Below are positions 45,250-53,605 of a DNA stretch of 64,000 nt, one piece after another. The position numbers and the translations under genes were made by a program. Source of the DNA: CAWFXC01 sp963819735 (GTDB lineage: Bacteria > Actinomycetota > Acidimicrobiia > IMCC26256 > DASPTH01); the NCBI GenBank assembly GCA_963819735.1, contig CAWFXC010000001.1, positions 1,426,001-1,490,000 on the forward strand. Direction: 5' to 3'. The notes beneath the pieces are model-generated. The model searched no databases, was not told where the DNA came from, and saw only the letters and a list, made by a program, of their open reading frames with translations. Each line of letters starts with the position of its first letter. Positions within the stretch are counted from its first letter, which is position 1.

Positions 45250-47640
45250 CTACAGCAGACCTTTGCGGACGAGGTCGTTGGTCGCGAACCAGCCAGGGAT
45301 CGCGGGGATGTAGGTCACCGCGAGTTGGTGCGTGAGCACCGCGGCGGATGCGGCCGCGGCGGGGACACCGAACGCCGTCACCATGCCGGCGAGGCCGACC
45401 GCCGACACCGCCGTCCCGCCGCCGGGGATCGGCACCAGTGACGCGATCACCGAGATGCCGATGTTGAGCGCGAGCAGGGTCCAGAAGTTGATGGACGCGC
45501 CGAACGCGTGGAGGCACACGAGGAGCGAAGCGGCGTAGAGGCACTGCGCCACCACGTTGCCGCCAATGAGCAGCGCGAGCCGGCTGGGGGTCTTGACCGC
45601 GCCCCACACGGTGCCGAGGGCTCGCCGGATCTGGGGCAGCACGGCCCGGCGAATGCGCCGGACGCCGAAGATCACCGCGGCCGCGACCCCGATGAGCAGC
45701 ACCACGATCAGGACGACCACCACGATCTGGTTGGTGTCGATGCGCCCGAAGTCGATCGAATCGGGCGCGAGCCAGAGCGCGATGAACAGCAGACCCACCT
45801 GTACGACGATCTCGGAGACGCTGCTCAGGATCCCTCCCGCCGCGACCGCCGACGAGAGATCGAGGCCGTTGCGTTGGAGGAAGCGAACCTGCAGCGCGGT
45901 GTCGGCCGCGACCGGCACCGCGAGGTTCGAGAACGACATCGCCGACTGCAGCTCGATGCTGCGCCAGACCGGCAGGCGGATCGGCACGTTGCCCAGGAAG
46001 GTGATCCCGAACGCGGCGTCGGTGGCGAGCCCGAGCAGGAACGCCAGGACCACGAAGCCCCATTCGGCGTTGCGCACGGTGTCCCAGAAGACGACCGGGT
46101 CGCCGACGCGGCTGAGGAGCACGCCCACGCCCACCAGCGCTCCGACCGCCATCAACAGGCTCCGGGGGTGGATGCGGTAGAGCTGACGCAGCTCCGGGGC
46201 TTCGGTCCCGGTGGCCGCGGCGCCCGCGGCGCGTAGCTCATCGAGGCGGTCGTCGAGCTCGCCGCGGCCGCCGAACGCATCGTGGGTCCACCCCGACAGC
46301 GCGGGGGCCTGCAGCATCGGCAACGCGGCGGCGACCGCGTCGGTACCGACGCCGCGAAGGGCCGACGCAACTGCCCGATCGGCGCCGACCACGGCGGCGG
46401 TGGCGGCGAGCAGCTGGGCGACGTCGCCCGAGCGCTGGAGCGATCGGGCGTTGCTGGTGGCGAAGTCGAATCCGACGATTCTCGGCGTGGCGCCGTCGAT
46501 CACCACATGACGGCCGTCGAGCTTGCCGTGGGCGACCCGTGCCCCGTGCAGCAGCCCGACCTGCTCCCACATCGAGTCGAGGAGGCTGTCGGTGACCGCG
46601 CCCGGATCGCAGTCGAAGAGCATGGCGCCGGGCGCGACGTCGACCGCGAGGAGCGCCAGCGCTCCGCTCGTCCCCGCGATCACGACCCCCGGCGTGTCGA
46701 CCCCCTCGTCGCGAGCGAGGAGTTCGACGTAGGCCTCGTACTCGACCTGCGCCCGGCGGGTCAGGAGCAGGGTGGGTGCCGCGTCGCGGTAGGCGACGTA
46801 CCGCCAGCACCGGGCGAGCAATTGCGCGTCGGCTTCGTCGCGCCCGAGCGCGATCACCCGAACCTCGGCGCCTTCGTTCACGCGCCGGGCGAGGAAGATG
46901 GCGCGGCCGATCGGTTGCTCCGACGCGAGGTGCACGTCGGTCACCGGCACGCCGAGCGCAGCCAACGCGGCCTCGACCTGGCGGGCCGACGGCCGGCCCA
47001 CCGGCGTGCCGAAGATGTATTCGACCGCGTGCGCCACTCCCCAGCCGAGCACGATCGCCGCGATCAGGTCGGTCGGGGCCCCGCGCGAGAGGTACAGGCT
47101 CGAGAGCGCGAGCAGGAACACCAGCCACTGGCCGATCCGACGAGTCGGCCGGGTGAGGTGGGGCGAGGCCACCAACACGGTCGCGACCGCGACCCCGACC
47201 CGAACCATCGGGAACCGCGGCGCGCCGGTGAGATCGAAGGTGACGCGGAATGCGCTCCACAGCCCGGTGTCGTGCACCCAGAACGCGGTGAGCCGCCCGA
47301 GGATCCACGCCGCCGCCGCGGCGACGACGAGGTCGCGGGCGAGGCGCCATCGACGGAGCAGGATCACCGTCACGACCAGCAGCCCGACCGCCCACAACGC
47401 CGATAGCTGGTAGAGGATCAGGAACAGCGTCCGGGCACCGTGGGGGATCGACTCGAAGAACCGGACGACCGCTTCTTCGGTCGCCGTGGGATGGTGCGCG
47501 TGCAGCGCGAGGGGAACGAAGAGCACGGCCGCGACGACCGCACGCAGCGCGTCGCCCGGCCGGCGTCGGGTGGTGCCCTCGGTTCGCTCGCGGGTCGCAC
47601 GACGGCGGAACTCGGCGACGAGCGTCGCGGCTCCGCTCAT
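45250..47640 (-). CDS. Three-part protein: PAP2-like membrane region, kinase-like domain, UPF0104 flippase-like domain
   Basis: A 796-residue protein from ATG 47640 (a GTG 12 codons upstream is possible). Residues about 20-200 are a helix bundle reminiscent of PAP2 phosphatases but without a clean catalytic motif. Residues about 215-430 look like a RIO/APH-type kinase fold, with VAHGKLDGRHVVID (HGDL-like) and IVGFDFATS (DFG-like). From about 480 the protein has the UPF0104 / lysylphosphatidylglycerol synthase membrane domain, including ELQSAMSFSNLAVPVAADTA and IASLVPIPGGGTAVSAVGL. Such fusions occur in actinobacteria, and a lipid-flipping or glycolipid export role is inferred. The catalytic aspartate of the kinase-like part is replaced by lysine, so activity is doubtful. 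Confidence 0.78.
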   Translation of the reverse strand: MSGAATLVAEFRRRATRERTEGTTRRRPGDALRAVVAAVLFVPLALHAHHPTATEEAVVRFFESIPHGARTLFLILYQLSALWAVGLLVVTVILLRRWRLARDLVVAAAAAWILGRLTAFWVHDTGLWSAFRVTFDLTGAPRFPMVRVGVAVATVLVASPHLTRPTRRIGQWLVFLLALSSLYLSRGAPTDLIAAIVLGWGVAHAVEYIFGTPVGRPSARQVEAALAALGVPVTDVHLASEQPIGRAIFLARRVNEGAEVRVIALGRDEADAQLLARCWRYVAYRDAAPTLLLTRRAQVEYEAYVELLARDEGVDTPGVVIAGTSGALALLAVDVAPGAMLFDCDPGAVTDSLLDSMWEQVGLLHGARVAHGKLDGRHVVIDGATPRIVGFDFATSNARSLQRSGDVAQLLAATAAVVGADRAVASALRGVGTDAVAAALPMLQAPALSGWTHDAFGGRGELDDRLDELRAAGAAATGTEAPELRQLYRIHPRSLLMAVGALVGVGVLLSRVGDPVVFWDTVRNAEWGFVVLAFLLGLATDAAFGITFLGNVPIRLPVWRSIELQSAMSFSNLAVPVAADTALQVRFLQRNGLDLSSAVAAGGILSSVSEIVVQVGLLFIALWLAPDSIDFGRIDTNQIVVVVLIVVLLIGVAAAVIFGVRRIRRAVLPQIRRALGTVWGAVKTPSRLALLIGGNVVAQCLYAASLLVCLHAFGASINFWTLLALNIGISVIASLVPIPGGGTAVSAVGLAGMVTAFGVPAAAASAAVLTHQLAVTYIPAIPGWFATNDLVRKGLL

Positions 47641-47901
47641 CTGGCGACCGCTGTGCTCATCGCTGAACCCTGCCACGCGCCAGGGCGCATCGCGGGATTG
47701 CCCCGCCCGTCGACCCGGTATCGCCCGTCGACTCGGCGTTCGCCCATCGAACCTGCACCTGCCGTGCGGGGCCGGTACGGACAGTGGTGGCGCGCGGCCA
47801 CCGCGTGGCGTAGTTTCACCCCGAATGGGTGAGGCGTGCCGCGAATGGTCGGCGTACGCTCACCTTCCACTCACCACGCTGTCTTGATCTGGGAGCAACA
47901 C

Positions 47902-48303
47902 ATGACACTCGCGTCCGACTTCGGCACCGGTCAGGTCTTCCTGTCGATGCTCTGGTTCTTCCTCTTCTTCATCTGGATCTGGCTGCTGATCGTCGTGTTC
48001 AGCGACCTCTTCCGCAGCCACGACCTGTCCGGATGGTCCAAGGCGTTGTGGATCATCGGCATCATCATCCTCCCGTATCTGGGAGTGTTGCTGTACCTCA
48101 TCGTGCGCGGTCACAAGATGGCGGAGCACGCGCAGCAGGCGGCCCAGGCACAGGACGCCGCGGCGAAGGCCTACATCCAGCAGGCCGCCGGCACCGGTGG
48201 GAGCACCGCCGACCAGCTCGCCCAACTCGCCGACCTCAAGTCGCAGGGTGTGCTCGACGACGCGCAGTTCGAGGCGGCCAAGGCCAAGGTTCTCAACAGC
48301 TGA
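47902..48303 (+). CDS. Small membrane protein with PLDc_N-like and SHOCT domains
   Basis: A 133-residue protein from ATG 47902 (GGGAG upstream). Two helices: LSMLWFFLFFIWIWLLIVVF, then LWIIGIIILPYLGVLLYLIV, which with DLFRSHDLSGWSKA form the phospholipase-D-nuclease N-terminal pattern found in many Gram-positive membrane proteins. After an Ala/Gln-rich linker, the C-terminus is a SHOCT module (DQLAQLADLKSQGVLDDAQF, then EAAKAKVL). Function unknown; SHOCT modules are often oligomerisation elements. Three hairpins follow the gene. Confidence 0.83.
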   Translation: MTLASDFGTGQVFLSMLWFFLFFIWIWLLIVVFSDLFRSHDLSGWSKALWIIGIIILPYLGVLLYLIVRGHKMAEHAQQAAQAQDAAAKAYIQQAAGTGGSTADQLAQLADLKSQGVLDDAQFEAAKAKVLNS

Positions 48304-48309
48304 GGTGCT

Positions 48310-48390
48310 GAACGGCTGATCTGCCGTTCCGGCGCCGCTGGCGCAGATTCGTATCCATGCGGTCCTCGCCCATCGGGCGGGGGCCGCATG
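48310..48390 (+). terminator. Cluster of three hairpins after the SHOCT gene
   Basis: Three perfect stems in a row: GAACGGC/GCCGTTC (48310-48316, 48323-48329), GCGCC/GGCGC (48332-48336, 48340-48344), and a 16-pair stem starting CATGCGG at 48356 and ending CCGCATG at 48390 with a three-base loop (two G-T pairs). The last is stable enough to act as a terminator without a U-tract, or as a protective 3' end. Confidence 0.6.
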
Positions 48391-48733
48391 GCGCGTTCGG
48401 TCCCGTTCCGGCCCCGGCGTCCGTTGTCCGGCCCCGGTGATCCGTCGACGCGGCGCCCGCGCCGCGCATGAGTGTCACACCCCTGTGGTTGAACTGATGG
48501 CGTGACCACCGTCGTCCACACCCGTACGGATTCCGCTCGTCCCCGCATTCGTTGCGGCGGCGACCTCCCGGCGGTGGCCCAGGCTCGGGCCCCGATCTCA
48601 TCCCCAGCTCTGGGGACAACTCGGCCCGAGATCCCCAGGAGAAACCGGGGTTTTGGGGCTACCGATCCACAGGCCCGGTGGCGCACACTCCCACTCGCGC
48701 ATCGAGCAGGGCATGGCACCGGCGCGTGAGCCG
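48391..48733. other. Gene-free region upstream of dnaB
   Basis: No gene is supported; the dnaB frame extends upstream but with poor coding character. It contains TGAGTGTCACACCCC (48469-48483), also found at 43250-43264, and several CCACA/GTGG motifs. The dnaB promoter should be here. Confidence 0.45.
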
Positions 48734-50128
48734 ATGACCAACAGGGCGGAAGTGGGAGAAGCAGTGGTCCAAACGATTGAATCGGCGCGCCGACGCGCCA
48801 GTGGGCGGGTACCCCCCCACAACCTCGAGGCCGAGGAGTCGCTCCTCGGGGCGATGCTGCTCTCGCGCGATGCGATCACCGCCGCAGTCGAGCAGCACGT
48901 CGACTCCTCCGATTTCTACAAGCCGGCCCACGGTCACATCTACGAGGCGATCCAATCCCTCCACGGCCAGGGCGAGCCGGCCGATCCGGTCACGGTGGCG
49001 GAGGAGCTCCGGCGGGCCGATCTGCTCGACGCCATCGGGGGTCGCGCCGCGCTCCTCCAGATCCAGGCCGGAACGCCCGCATCGGCGAATGCGGGCCACT
49101 ACGCGCGCATCGTGAACGAGCTGGCGCTGCTGCGGCGGCTCATCGGGGTGGCGGGCGACATCGCCGAGATGGGCTACGACACCCCCGACGACGTCACCGA
49201 GACCCTCGACCGGGCGGAGGCCCTCGTGTTCGAGGTGGCGGAGCGCCGCGTCTCCGACTCGATGATCGGGATCCGCGAAGCGCTGCAGGACACCCTCGAC
49301 AACCTCGAGTCGCGCTACGGCGACGACAGTGACCTCGTCGGCGTCCCCACCGGATTCACCGAGGTCGACGCCAAGCTCCACGGGCTCCAACCGTCGAACC
49401 TGATCATCCTCGCCGCCCGCCCCGGTATGGGGAAGACGAGCCTCGCACTCGGCATGGCGCGCAACGTCGCGACCCAGACCGGCCGGCCGGTCGTCTTCTT
49501 CTCGATGGAAATGGGAACGCTCGAGCTCACCAAACGACTCTTGTCGATGGAAGCACGGGTCGACGCCACCCGCCTGTGGACGGCGAAGCTGAGCGAGCCC
49601 GACTGGGGAAAGATCAGCCACGCGGTCGGAAGGTTGGCCGAAGCCCAACTCCACATCGACGACAACCCGCATTGCACAGTGATGGAGATGCGGGCCAAGT
49701 CCCGTCGGTTGCGGGCGCGCTTCGGCGACCTGGCGCTGGTGGTCGTCGACTACATCCAGCTGATGACGCCGAGCGGTGGACGCCGCTCCGAGAACCGCCA
49801 GGTCGAGGTGTCGGAGATCTCGCGTGGCCTCAAGATCCTCGCCCGCGAGTTGGAGTGCCCGGTGATCGCGCTCTCGCAGCTCAACCGCCAACTCGAGTAC
49901 CGCACCGACAAGCGCCCGATGCTGGCCGACCTCCGGGAGTCGGGAGGCCTCGAGCAGGACGCCGACGTCGTGGCCTTCATCTACCGCGACGAGGTCTACA
50001 ACCCCGACTCCGACGACCGCGGCAAAGCCGAGATCATCATCGCCAAACACCGGAACGGGCCCACGGGCAAGGCCGAGCTCGCCTTCCTGCCCCAGCGGGC
50101 CGAGTTCGAGAACATGGCCCACGACTGA
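48734..50128 (+). CDS. dnaB: Replicative DNA helicase DnaB
   Basis: About 464 residues from ATG 48734; a GTG further in (VVQTIESARRR) is possible. The N-terminal domain has PPHNLEAEESLLGAMLLS and PADPVTVAEELRR. The RecA-like motor has Walker A ILAARPGMGKTSLALGMA, VVFFSMEMGTLELTKRLL, Walker B LALVVVDYIQLM, and the arginine-finger region ADLRESGGLEQDADVVAF. No intein interrupts it, unlike many actinobacterial DnaB. It unwinds DNA at forks; loading probably involves DnaA and the DciA-like protein encoded at 11817-12161. In M. tuberculosis dnaB also follows the rpsF-rplI operon. Confidence 0.96.
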   Translation: MTNRAEVGEAVVQTIESARRRASGRVPPHNLEAEESLLGAMLLSRDAITAAVEQHVDSSDFYKPAHGHIYEAIQSLHGQGEPADPVTVAEELRRADLLDAIGGRAALLQIQAGTPASANAGHYARIVNELALLRRLIGVAGDIAEMGYDTPDDVTETLDRAEALVFEVAERRVSDSMIGIREALQDTLDNLESRYGDDSDLVGVPTGFTEVDAKLHGLQPSNLIILAARPGMGKTSLALGMARNVATQTGRPVVFFSMEMGTLELTKRLLSMEARVDATRLWTAKLSEPDWGKISHAVGRLAEAQLHIDDNPHCTVMEMRAKSRRLRARFGDLALVVVDYIQLMTPSGGRRSENRQVEVSEISRGLKILARELECPVIALSQLNRQLEYRTDKRPMLADLRESGGLEQDADVVAFIYRDEVYNPDSDDRGKAEIIIAKHRNGPTGKAELAFLPQRAEFENMAHD

Positions 50129-50147
50129 CGCCCAGGGGCCACGCGAT

Positions 50148-50627
50148 TCAGAAATAGCCCGCCATCAACTCGCGTGACCACGCGGGCTGGCGCACGGGGG
50201 TGCGGGGGGCGAACTCCTCCATGTAGGGCTTGATGTCGAGCACCGGCGTACCGTCGATCGCGTCGAGCCCGCGCACGACGAGCGCGGCGCCGTCGACGCC
50301 GACGAGCTCGCAGGTCGTCACGCCGATGCGGTTGGGGCGGTCCTTGGCCCGCTGGGCGAAGATCCCGACCTCGGGCCAGTCCGGATTGCCGCGGGGGTGA
50401 CGCGCGTAGCCGTGGACGGCCGCGGCGTCGACGCGATCGAACACGTACAGCACCTCGAGGTGGCTGAAGGCTTCGAGGCCCGCGATCGATCGGGCGTCGA
50501 ACGGGTCCAGGAGCGTGATGGTGGCGGTCACGTCGCCCCAGTCGTCGTCGAGCACCTCGGCACGGCTGGAGGAGACGGTGCCGATGGCCTGCACGGAGAA
50601 GGTCGGCCCGGGAGCGGTGTCGGTCAT
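50148..50627 (-). CDS. TrmO-like tRNA methyltransferase (TsaA/UPF0066)
   Basis: A 159-residue protein from ATG 50627. It has the UPF0066 barrel: FSVQAIGTVSSSR at the start, LEAFSHLEVLYVFDR, RHPRGNPDWPEVGIFAQRAK and DRPNRIGVTTCELVGV, ending GTPVLDIKPYMEEF. E. coli TrmO (YaeB) N6-methylates t6A37 of tRNA-Thr; this short single-domain form probably methylates a related tRNA or another small substrate. It is divergent from the second padR across a gap with a CGATATATCG site. Confidence 0.8.
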   Translation of the reverse strand: MTDTAPGPTFSVQAIGTVSSSRAEVLDDDWGDVTATITLLDPFDARSIAGLEAFSHLEVLYVFDRVDAAAVHGYARHPRGNPDWPEVGIFAQRAKDRPNRIGVTTCELVGVDGAALVVRGLDAIDGTPVLDIKPYMEEFAPRTPVRQPAWSRELMAGYF

Positions 50628-50695
50628 GGGCCCGATCCTGTCGCGGCGGGCCCGGCGCGGGAAATTCTCCGCTACCCCTTGCACAACGACTACTA

Positions 50696-50707
50696 ACGAT
50701 ATATCGT
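50696..50707. promoter_or_regulatory. CGATATATCG operator upstream of the second padR
   Basis: ACGATATATCGT is a 12-base perfect palindrome whose core equals the tandem sites at 41177-41199. It lies 90 bases before the padR start and 69 bases before the divergent trmO-like start. Confidence 0.65.
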
Positions 50708-50796
50708 GATGCAACAAGAAGTAACGAAGACGCCCGACACGGCGTCCACCAGGCGGCAAGCGTGCCGATGGTGCACCACCACAAGGAGCACACCAG

Positions 50797-51390
50797 ATGA
50801 GATCGAGATTCACTGGAGACGACGAACAGCACGAACACGGCGAACGTGGCGAGCGAGGCCGTTGGGACGGTCCGCCCGATCACTTCGGTGGCCCATTCGG
50901 GCCCGGCTTCGGCGGACCGCGCCGGGGTCGTGGGCGAGGCGGCCCCGGCCGTCGGGCCCGCCGGGGCGACGTTCGCGCCGCGATCCTGGCCCTGCTCGCC
51001 GAGCGGCCGATGCACGGCTACGAGATGATCCAGGAGTTGGAGGAACGAACCGGCGGGGTCTGGCGCCCCAGCCCGGGCGCGGTCTATCCCGCACTCCAGT
51101 TGCTGGAGGACCAGGGCATGGTCGAGGCCGATGCGGCCGAAGGGAAGCGGTTGTTCTCGCTGACCGACGCCGGCCGTGAAGAGGCCGCCAAGGCGGGCGA
51201 TCGCAAGCCGTGGGACGAAGCGACCGCGGGCATCAACCCGGTCCAGTTCCAGTTGCGGGATGCGGTCGGCCAGATCGCGGTCGCGACCCGCCAGGTGGCC
51301 GAGGCCGGCACCGAGGCCCAGCAGACGTCGGCGGCGGAGATCCTCGCCGAGACGCGCCGGCGCCTCTACGCCATCCTCGCCGAGGCGTAA
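50797..51390 (+). CDS. PadR family transcriptional regulator with Gly/Arg-rich N-terminus
   Basis: A 197-residue regulator from ATG 50797 with AAGGAG upstream. The first 55 residues are His/Glu then Gly/Arg/Pro-rich (GPGFGGPRRGRGRGGPGRR). The winged helix then has VRAAILALLAERPMHGYEMI, GAVYPALQLLEDQGMVEAD and RLFSLTDAGREEA. The C-terminal helices (QFQLRDAVGQIAVATRQVAE) give dimerisation. This class (PadR with a disordered N-terminus) often controls its own gene and transporters. A CGATATATCG palindrome is 90 bases upstream. Confidence 0.88.
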   Translation: MRSRFTGDDEQHEHGERGERGRWDGPPDHFGGPFGPGFGGPRRGRGRGGPGRRARRGDVRAAILALLAERPMHGYEMIQELEERTGGVWRPSPGAVYPALQLLEDQGMVEADAAEGKRLFSLTDAGREEAAKAGDRKPWDEATAGINPVQFQLRDAVGQIAVATRQVAEAGTEAQQTSAAEILAETRRRLYAILAEA

Positions 51391-51404
51391 CCCGGGGCGC
51401 CCGG

Positions 51405-51962
51405 TCAGGTCGGTGTCACACCGGCCCGATCGGGCACCACGCGCTCGATCCCGGCGAGCATCTCGTCGAGATCGGGCCACCAGCGTCCGGCGCCGAACTG
51501 CGCCGGTGCGCTCATCGCCAGATCCACGTTCGGCACCGGCACGACTCGTGCCGGTGCTGTTCCGTGCAGCACCCCGAGGTACCAGTGACGGCGGGTCACG
51601 CCCCACGACTCGGCGTCGAGCACGAGGTAGTAGTCGGGGAGTTCGATCGAACCGACGCGCCAGCGTGCGAGGGTCTCGGCCACCGCGACCTCGAGCTCGC
51701 CGATCGGACCCGCTTCCTCGAAGCGGCGCACCCACGCGTCGGCCACCGCGGCCAGTGGGTCGGCGTCGTGCACGAAGTAGGGAACGTGGCTGCGGGCCGC
51801 CTCCGACCACGCCGCCACTGCACGGTCGAGCGCGGGGTCATCGGGTTCCGGGACCAGGGGCGTCACGTTGGTCGCCCGGCCCAGGCGTTCCACGCATTCG
51901 CGGGCGAGGTCGCCGATCACGGCGACGACCGTGGTGGAGGTGCGTTGAGCCGTCGGTCGCAT
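51405..51962 (-). CDS. Conserved hypothetical protein
   Basis: A 185-residue soluble protein. I do not recognise a domain. Notable segments are AAWSEAARSHVPYFVHDADP near residue 52, IELPDYYLVLDAESWGVTR and HWYLGVLHGTAPARVVPV, with many Trp and Pro. It starts 15 bases after the nucS stop, so the two are probably cotranscribed, and it converges on the second padR gene. No signal peptide or membrane helix. Confidence 0.65.
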   Translation of the reverse strand: MRPTAQRTSTTVVAVIGDLARECVERLGRATNVTPLVPEPDDPALDRAVAAWSEAARSHVPYFVHDADPLAAVADAWVRRFEEAGPIGELEVAVAETLARWRVGSIELPDYYLVLDAESWGVTRRHWYLGVLHGTAPARVVPVPNVDLAMSAPAQFGAGRWWPDLDEMLAGIERVVPDRAGVTPT

Positions 51963-51977
51963 GCTCGCGCGGGCGGG

Positions 51978-52637
51978 TCAGAAGAGCCGGAGGTCGAGTG
52001 GCGCGCCGGCCCGGAGCTCGTCGAGGTCGATCTCGACACACGCGATCCCCCGGCTCGAGGCGAAGACGCGCGCCTGGGGCTTGATCCGGGTGGCCACGAA
52101 CATGCCGACGGTGGGAGCGAGGCCGGGGTCGAGGTCGAGTCGCTCCTGGTAGCGCAGGAGCTGCTCCACGCCCGCGATCTCACCCACCCGTTTCACCTCG
52201 ATCACCACCGCGCGGTCCTCGCCGTCGCGGCAGAGCAGGTCGACGGGCCCGATGTCGGTCGGGTACTCGCGACGGACGAGGCGCAGGTCTTCGCGCAGGG
52301 CGGCGACGCGTTTCGCGAGCAACTCCTGGAGCTCGGCCTCGACGCCGTCCTTGGCCAGGCCGGGGTCGTCACCGAGATCCACCGTGTAGTCGTGCAGTAC
52401 TTCGTGCAGCTCGATGGTGAGCTTCTCGCCACCGGGGTTGGTGGCGACGAGGCGATCGTCGCCCTGGCGCACAGTGCAGGGCGGGCTCATCCAATTGAGT
52501 GGCTTGTAGGCCTTCGCGTCGGCGTGCACCGCGATCGAGCCGTCGGCCTTCAGGATGATGAGACGCAGCGCGGCGGGGAGCCGCGCGCCGAGGCGCCCTT
52601 CGTACTCCACCGAGCAGTCGGCGACCAGCACGCGCAT
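51978..52637 (-). CDS. nucS: Mismatch endonuclease NucS (EndoMS)
   Basis: A 219-residue NucS. The N-terminal half (ADCSVEYEGRLGARLPAALR, KPLNWMSPPCTV) is the DNA-binding beta domain; the C-terminal nuclease has REYPTDIGPVDLLCRDGE and VVIEVKRVGEI (the D, E-V-K catalytic set), with QLLRYQERLD after it. NucS cuts both strands at mismatches and replaces MutS/MutL repair in most actinobacteria. The C-terminus ends LRLF, a probable sliding-clamp-binding tail. It is divergent from the DUF2269 gene and followed by a hypothetical gene. Confidence 0.95.
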   Translation of the reverse strand: MRVLVADCSVEYEGRLGARLPAALRLIILKADGSIAVHADAKAYKPLNWMSPPCTVRQGDDRLVATNPGGEKLTIELHEVLHDYTVDLGDDPGLAKDGVEAELQELLAKRVAALREDLRLVRREYPTDIGPVDLLCRDGEDRAVVIEVKRVGEIAGVEQLLRYQERLDLDPGLAPTVGMFVATRIKPQARVFASSRGIACVEIDLDELRAGAPLDLRLF

Positions 52638-52717
52638 GCTGCGCGTTGTAGCACAGGTTCCTGCGGTGGGTCGCCGGCGAGCGTACGATGCGCCGGTTCG
52701 ACGGCGAAGGAGTGGCA

Positions 52718-53263
52718 GTGGTCCTTGGTGCGTACCTCGACGGTCCCTACAAGTTCGTCCTTATCCTGCACATCTTCTGTGCCATCGTCGGTTTCGGCGC
52801 GGTGTTCCTCAACGGTGTGTACGGCGCCCAGATCAAGAAGCAGCGCGGCCCCGGCGCATTGGCCATCTACGAGGCCAACTTCAAGGTCTCCAAGATCGGC
52901 GAGTACTTCATCTACGCCGTGTTCGTCCTGGGCCTGGCCCTCGTGGGGATGAGCAGCTTCAACGGCCACAGCTTCTTCAAGTTCTCGCAGACGTGGGTGT
53001 GGCTGGCGGTCGTGCTCTACATCGTCGGCATCGGCCTCTCGCACGGTGTGCTGTGGCCCGCGGTGAAGCGCATGGGTGTGCTCATGCGCGAGATGGCCGG
53101 GGCGGGGCCGCCACCTGCCGGCGCGGCCGGGCCGCCGCCCCAGGCGGCGGAGATGGAGGCGCTCGGCAAGAGAATCGGTGCCACCGGCGCCACCCTCAAC
53201 GTGCTCCTCGTCGTGATCCTCTTCCTGATGGTGTGGAAGCCGGGTGGGCCGGCCGGTCTGTGA
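52718..53263 (+). CDS. DUF2269 family membrane protein
   Basis: A 181-residue protein from GTG 52718, chosen because AAGGAG lies six bases upstream; a frame start at 52688 gives ten more residues. Four hydrophobic segments: YKFVLILHIFCAIVGFGAVF, YFIYAVFVLGLALVGMSSF, VWLAVVLYIVGIGLSHGVLW and TLNVLLVVILFLMVWKPGG. A Pro/Ala-rich loop precedes the last. The arrangement fits DUF2269, a predicted integral membrane family of unknown function. The next gene follows after 22 bases. Confidence 0.8.
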   Translation: MVLGAYLDGPYKFVLILHIFCAIVGFGAVFLNGVYGAQIKKQRGPGALAIYEANFKVSKIGEYFIYAVFVLGLALVGMSSFNGHSFFKFSQTWVWLAVVLYIVGIGLSHGVLWPAVKRMGVLMREMAGAGPPPAGAAGPPPQAAEMEALGKRIGATGATLNVLLVVILFLMVWKPGGPAGL

Positions 53264-53285
53264 TCACCGGGCGCCGCGCCGTACG

Positions 53286-53588
53286 ATGCCAGGCGTGCAC
53301 CCCGTAGTCGGCAACTTCTACGACGAGGTCCTTCGGGAGCTGATCACCGCGATGGGCGCGGCGCTGTTCTTCGGCAACCTCCTCGCGCTCTTGCGCCGCC
53401 CCCGCGACGCCGACCGGGTCTCGGCCCGAACGGTCGAGCGCGGCCGCCCGGGGAGCCCCGTCCGCAGCCCGGCGCGCCCGAGTGCCCGCCGCGAGCTCGC
53501 GCAGGCCCCCGTCACCCGCACCATCACGTTCCTCGTGCTCGGCTTCGTGGTGATGATCGCAGGGATCGCATCCCTGGTCGCGACGTAG
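53286..53588 (+). CDS. Small membrane protein of unknown function
   Basis: About 100 residues from ATG 53286 (GTG 53295 is an alternative). Two hydrophobic helices: VLRELITAMGAALFFGNLLA and ITFLVLGFVVMIAGIASLVA, joined by a basic Arg/Pro/Ser-rich loop of about 45 residues. No family is recognised. It lies 22 bases after the DUF2269 gene and 17 before the CoA-transferase gene, in the same direction. Confidence 0.7.
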   Translation: MPGVHPVVGNFYDEVLRELITAMGAALFFGNLLALLRRPRDADRVSARTVERGRPGSPVRSPARPSARRELAQAPVTRTITFLVLGFVVMIAGIASLVAT

Positions 53589-53605
53589 CGCCCGCGAGAC
53601 CGACG

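Noticed and set aside
48734..50128. Search for an intein in dnaB
   Set aside because: The helicase motifs are continuous and the length is that of an intein-free DnaB.
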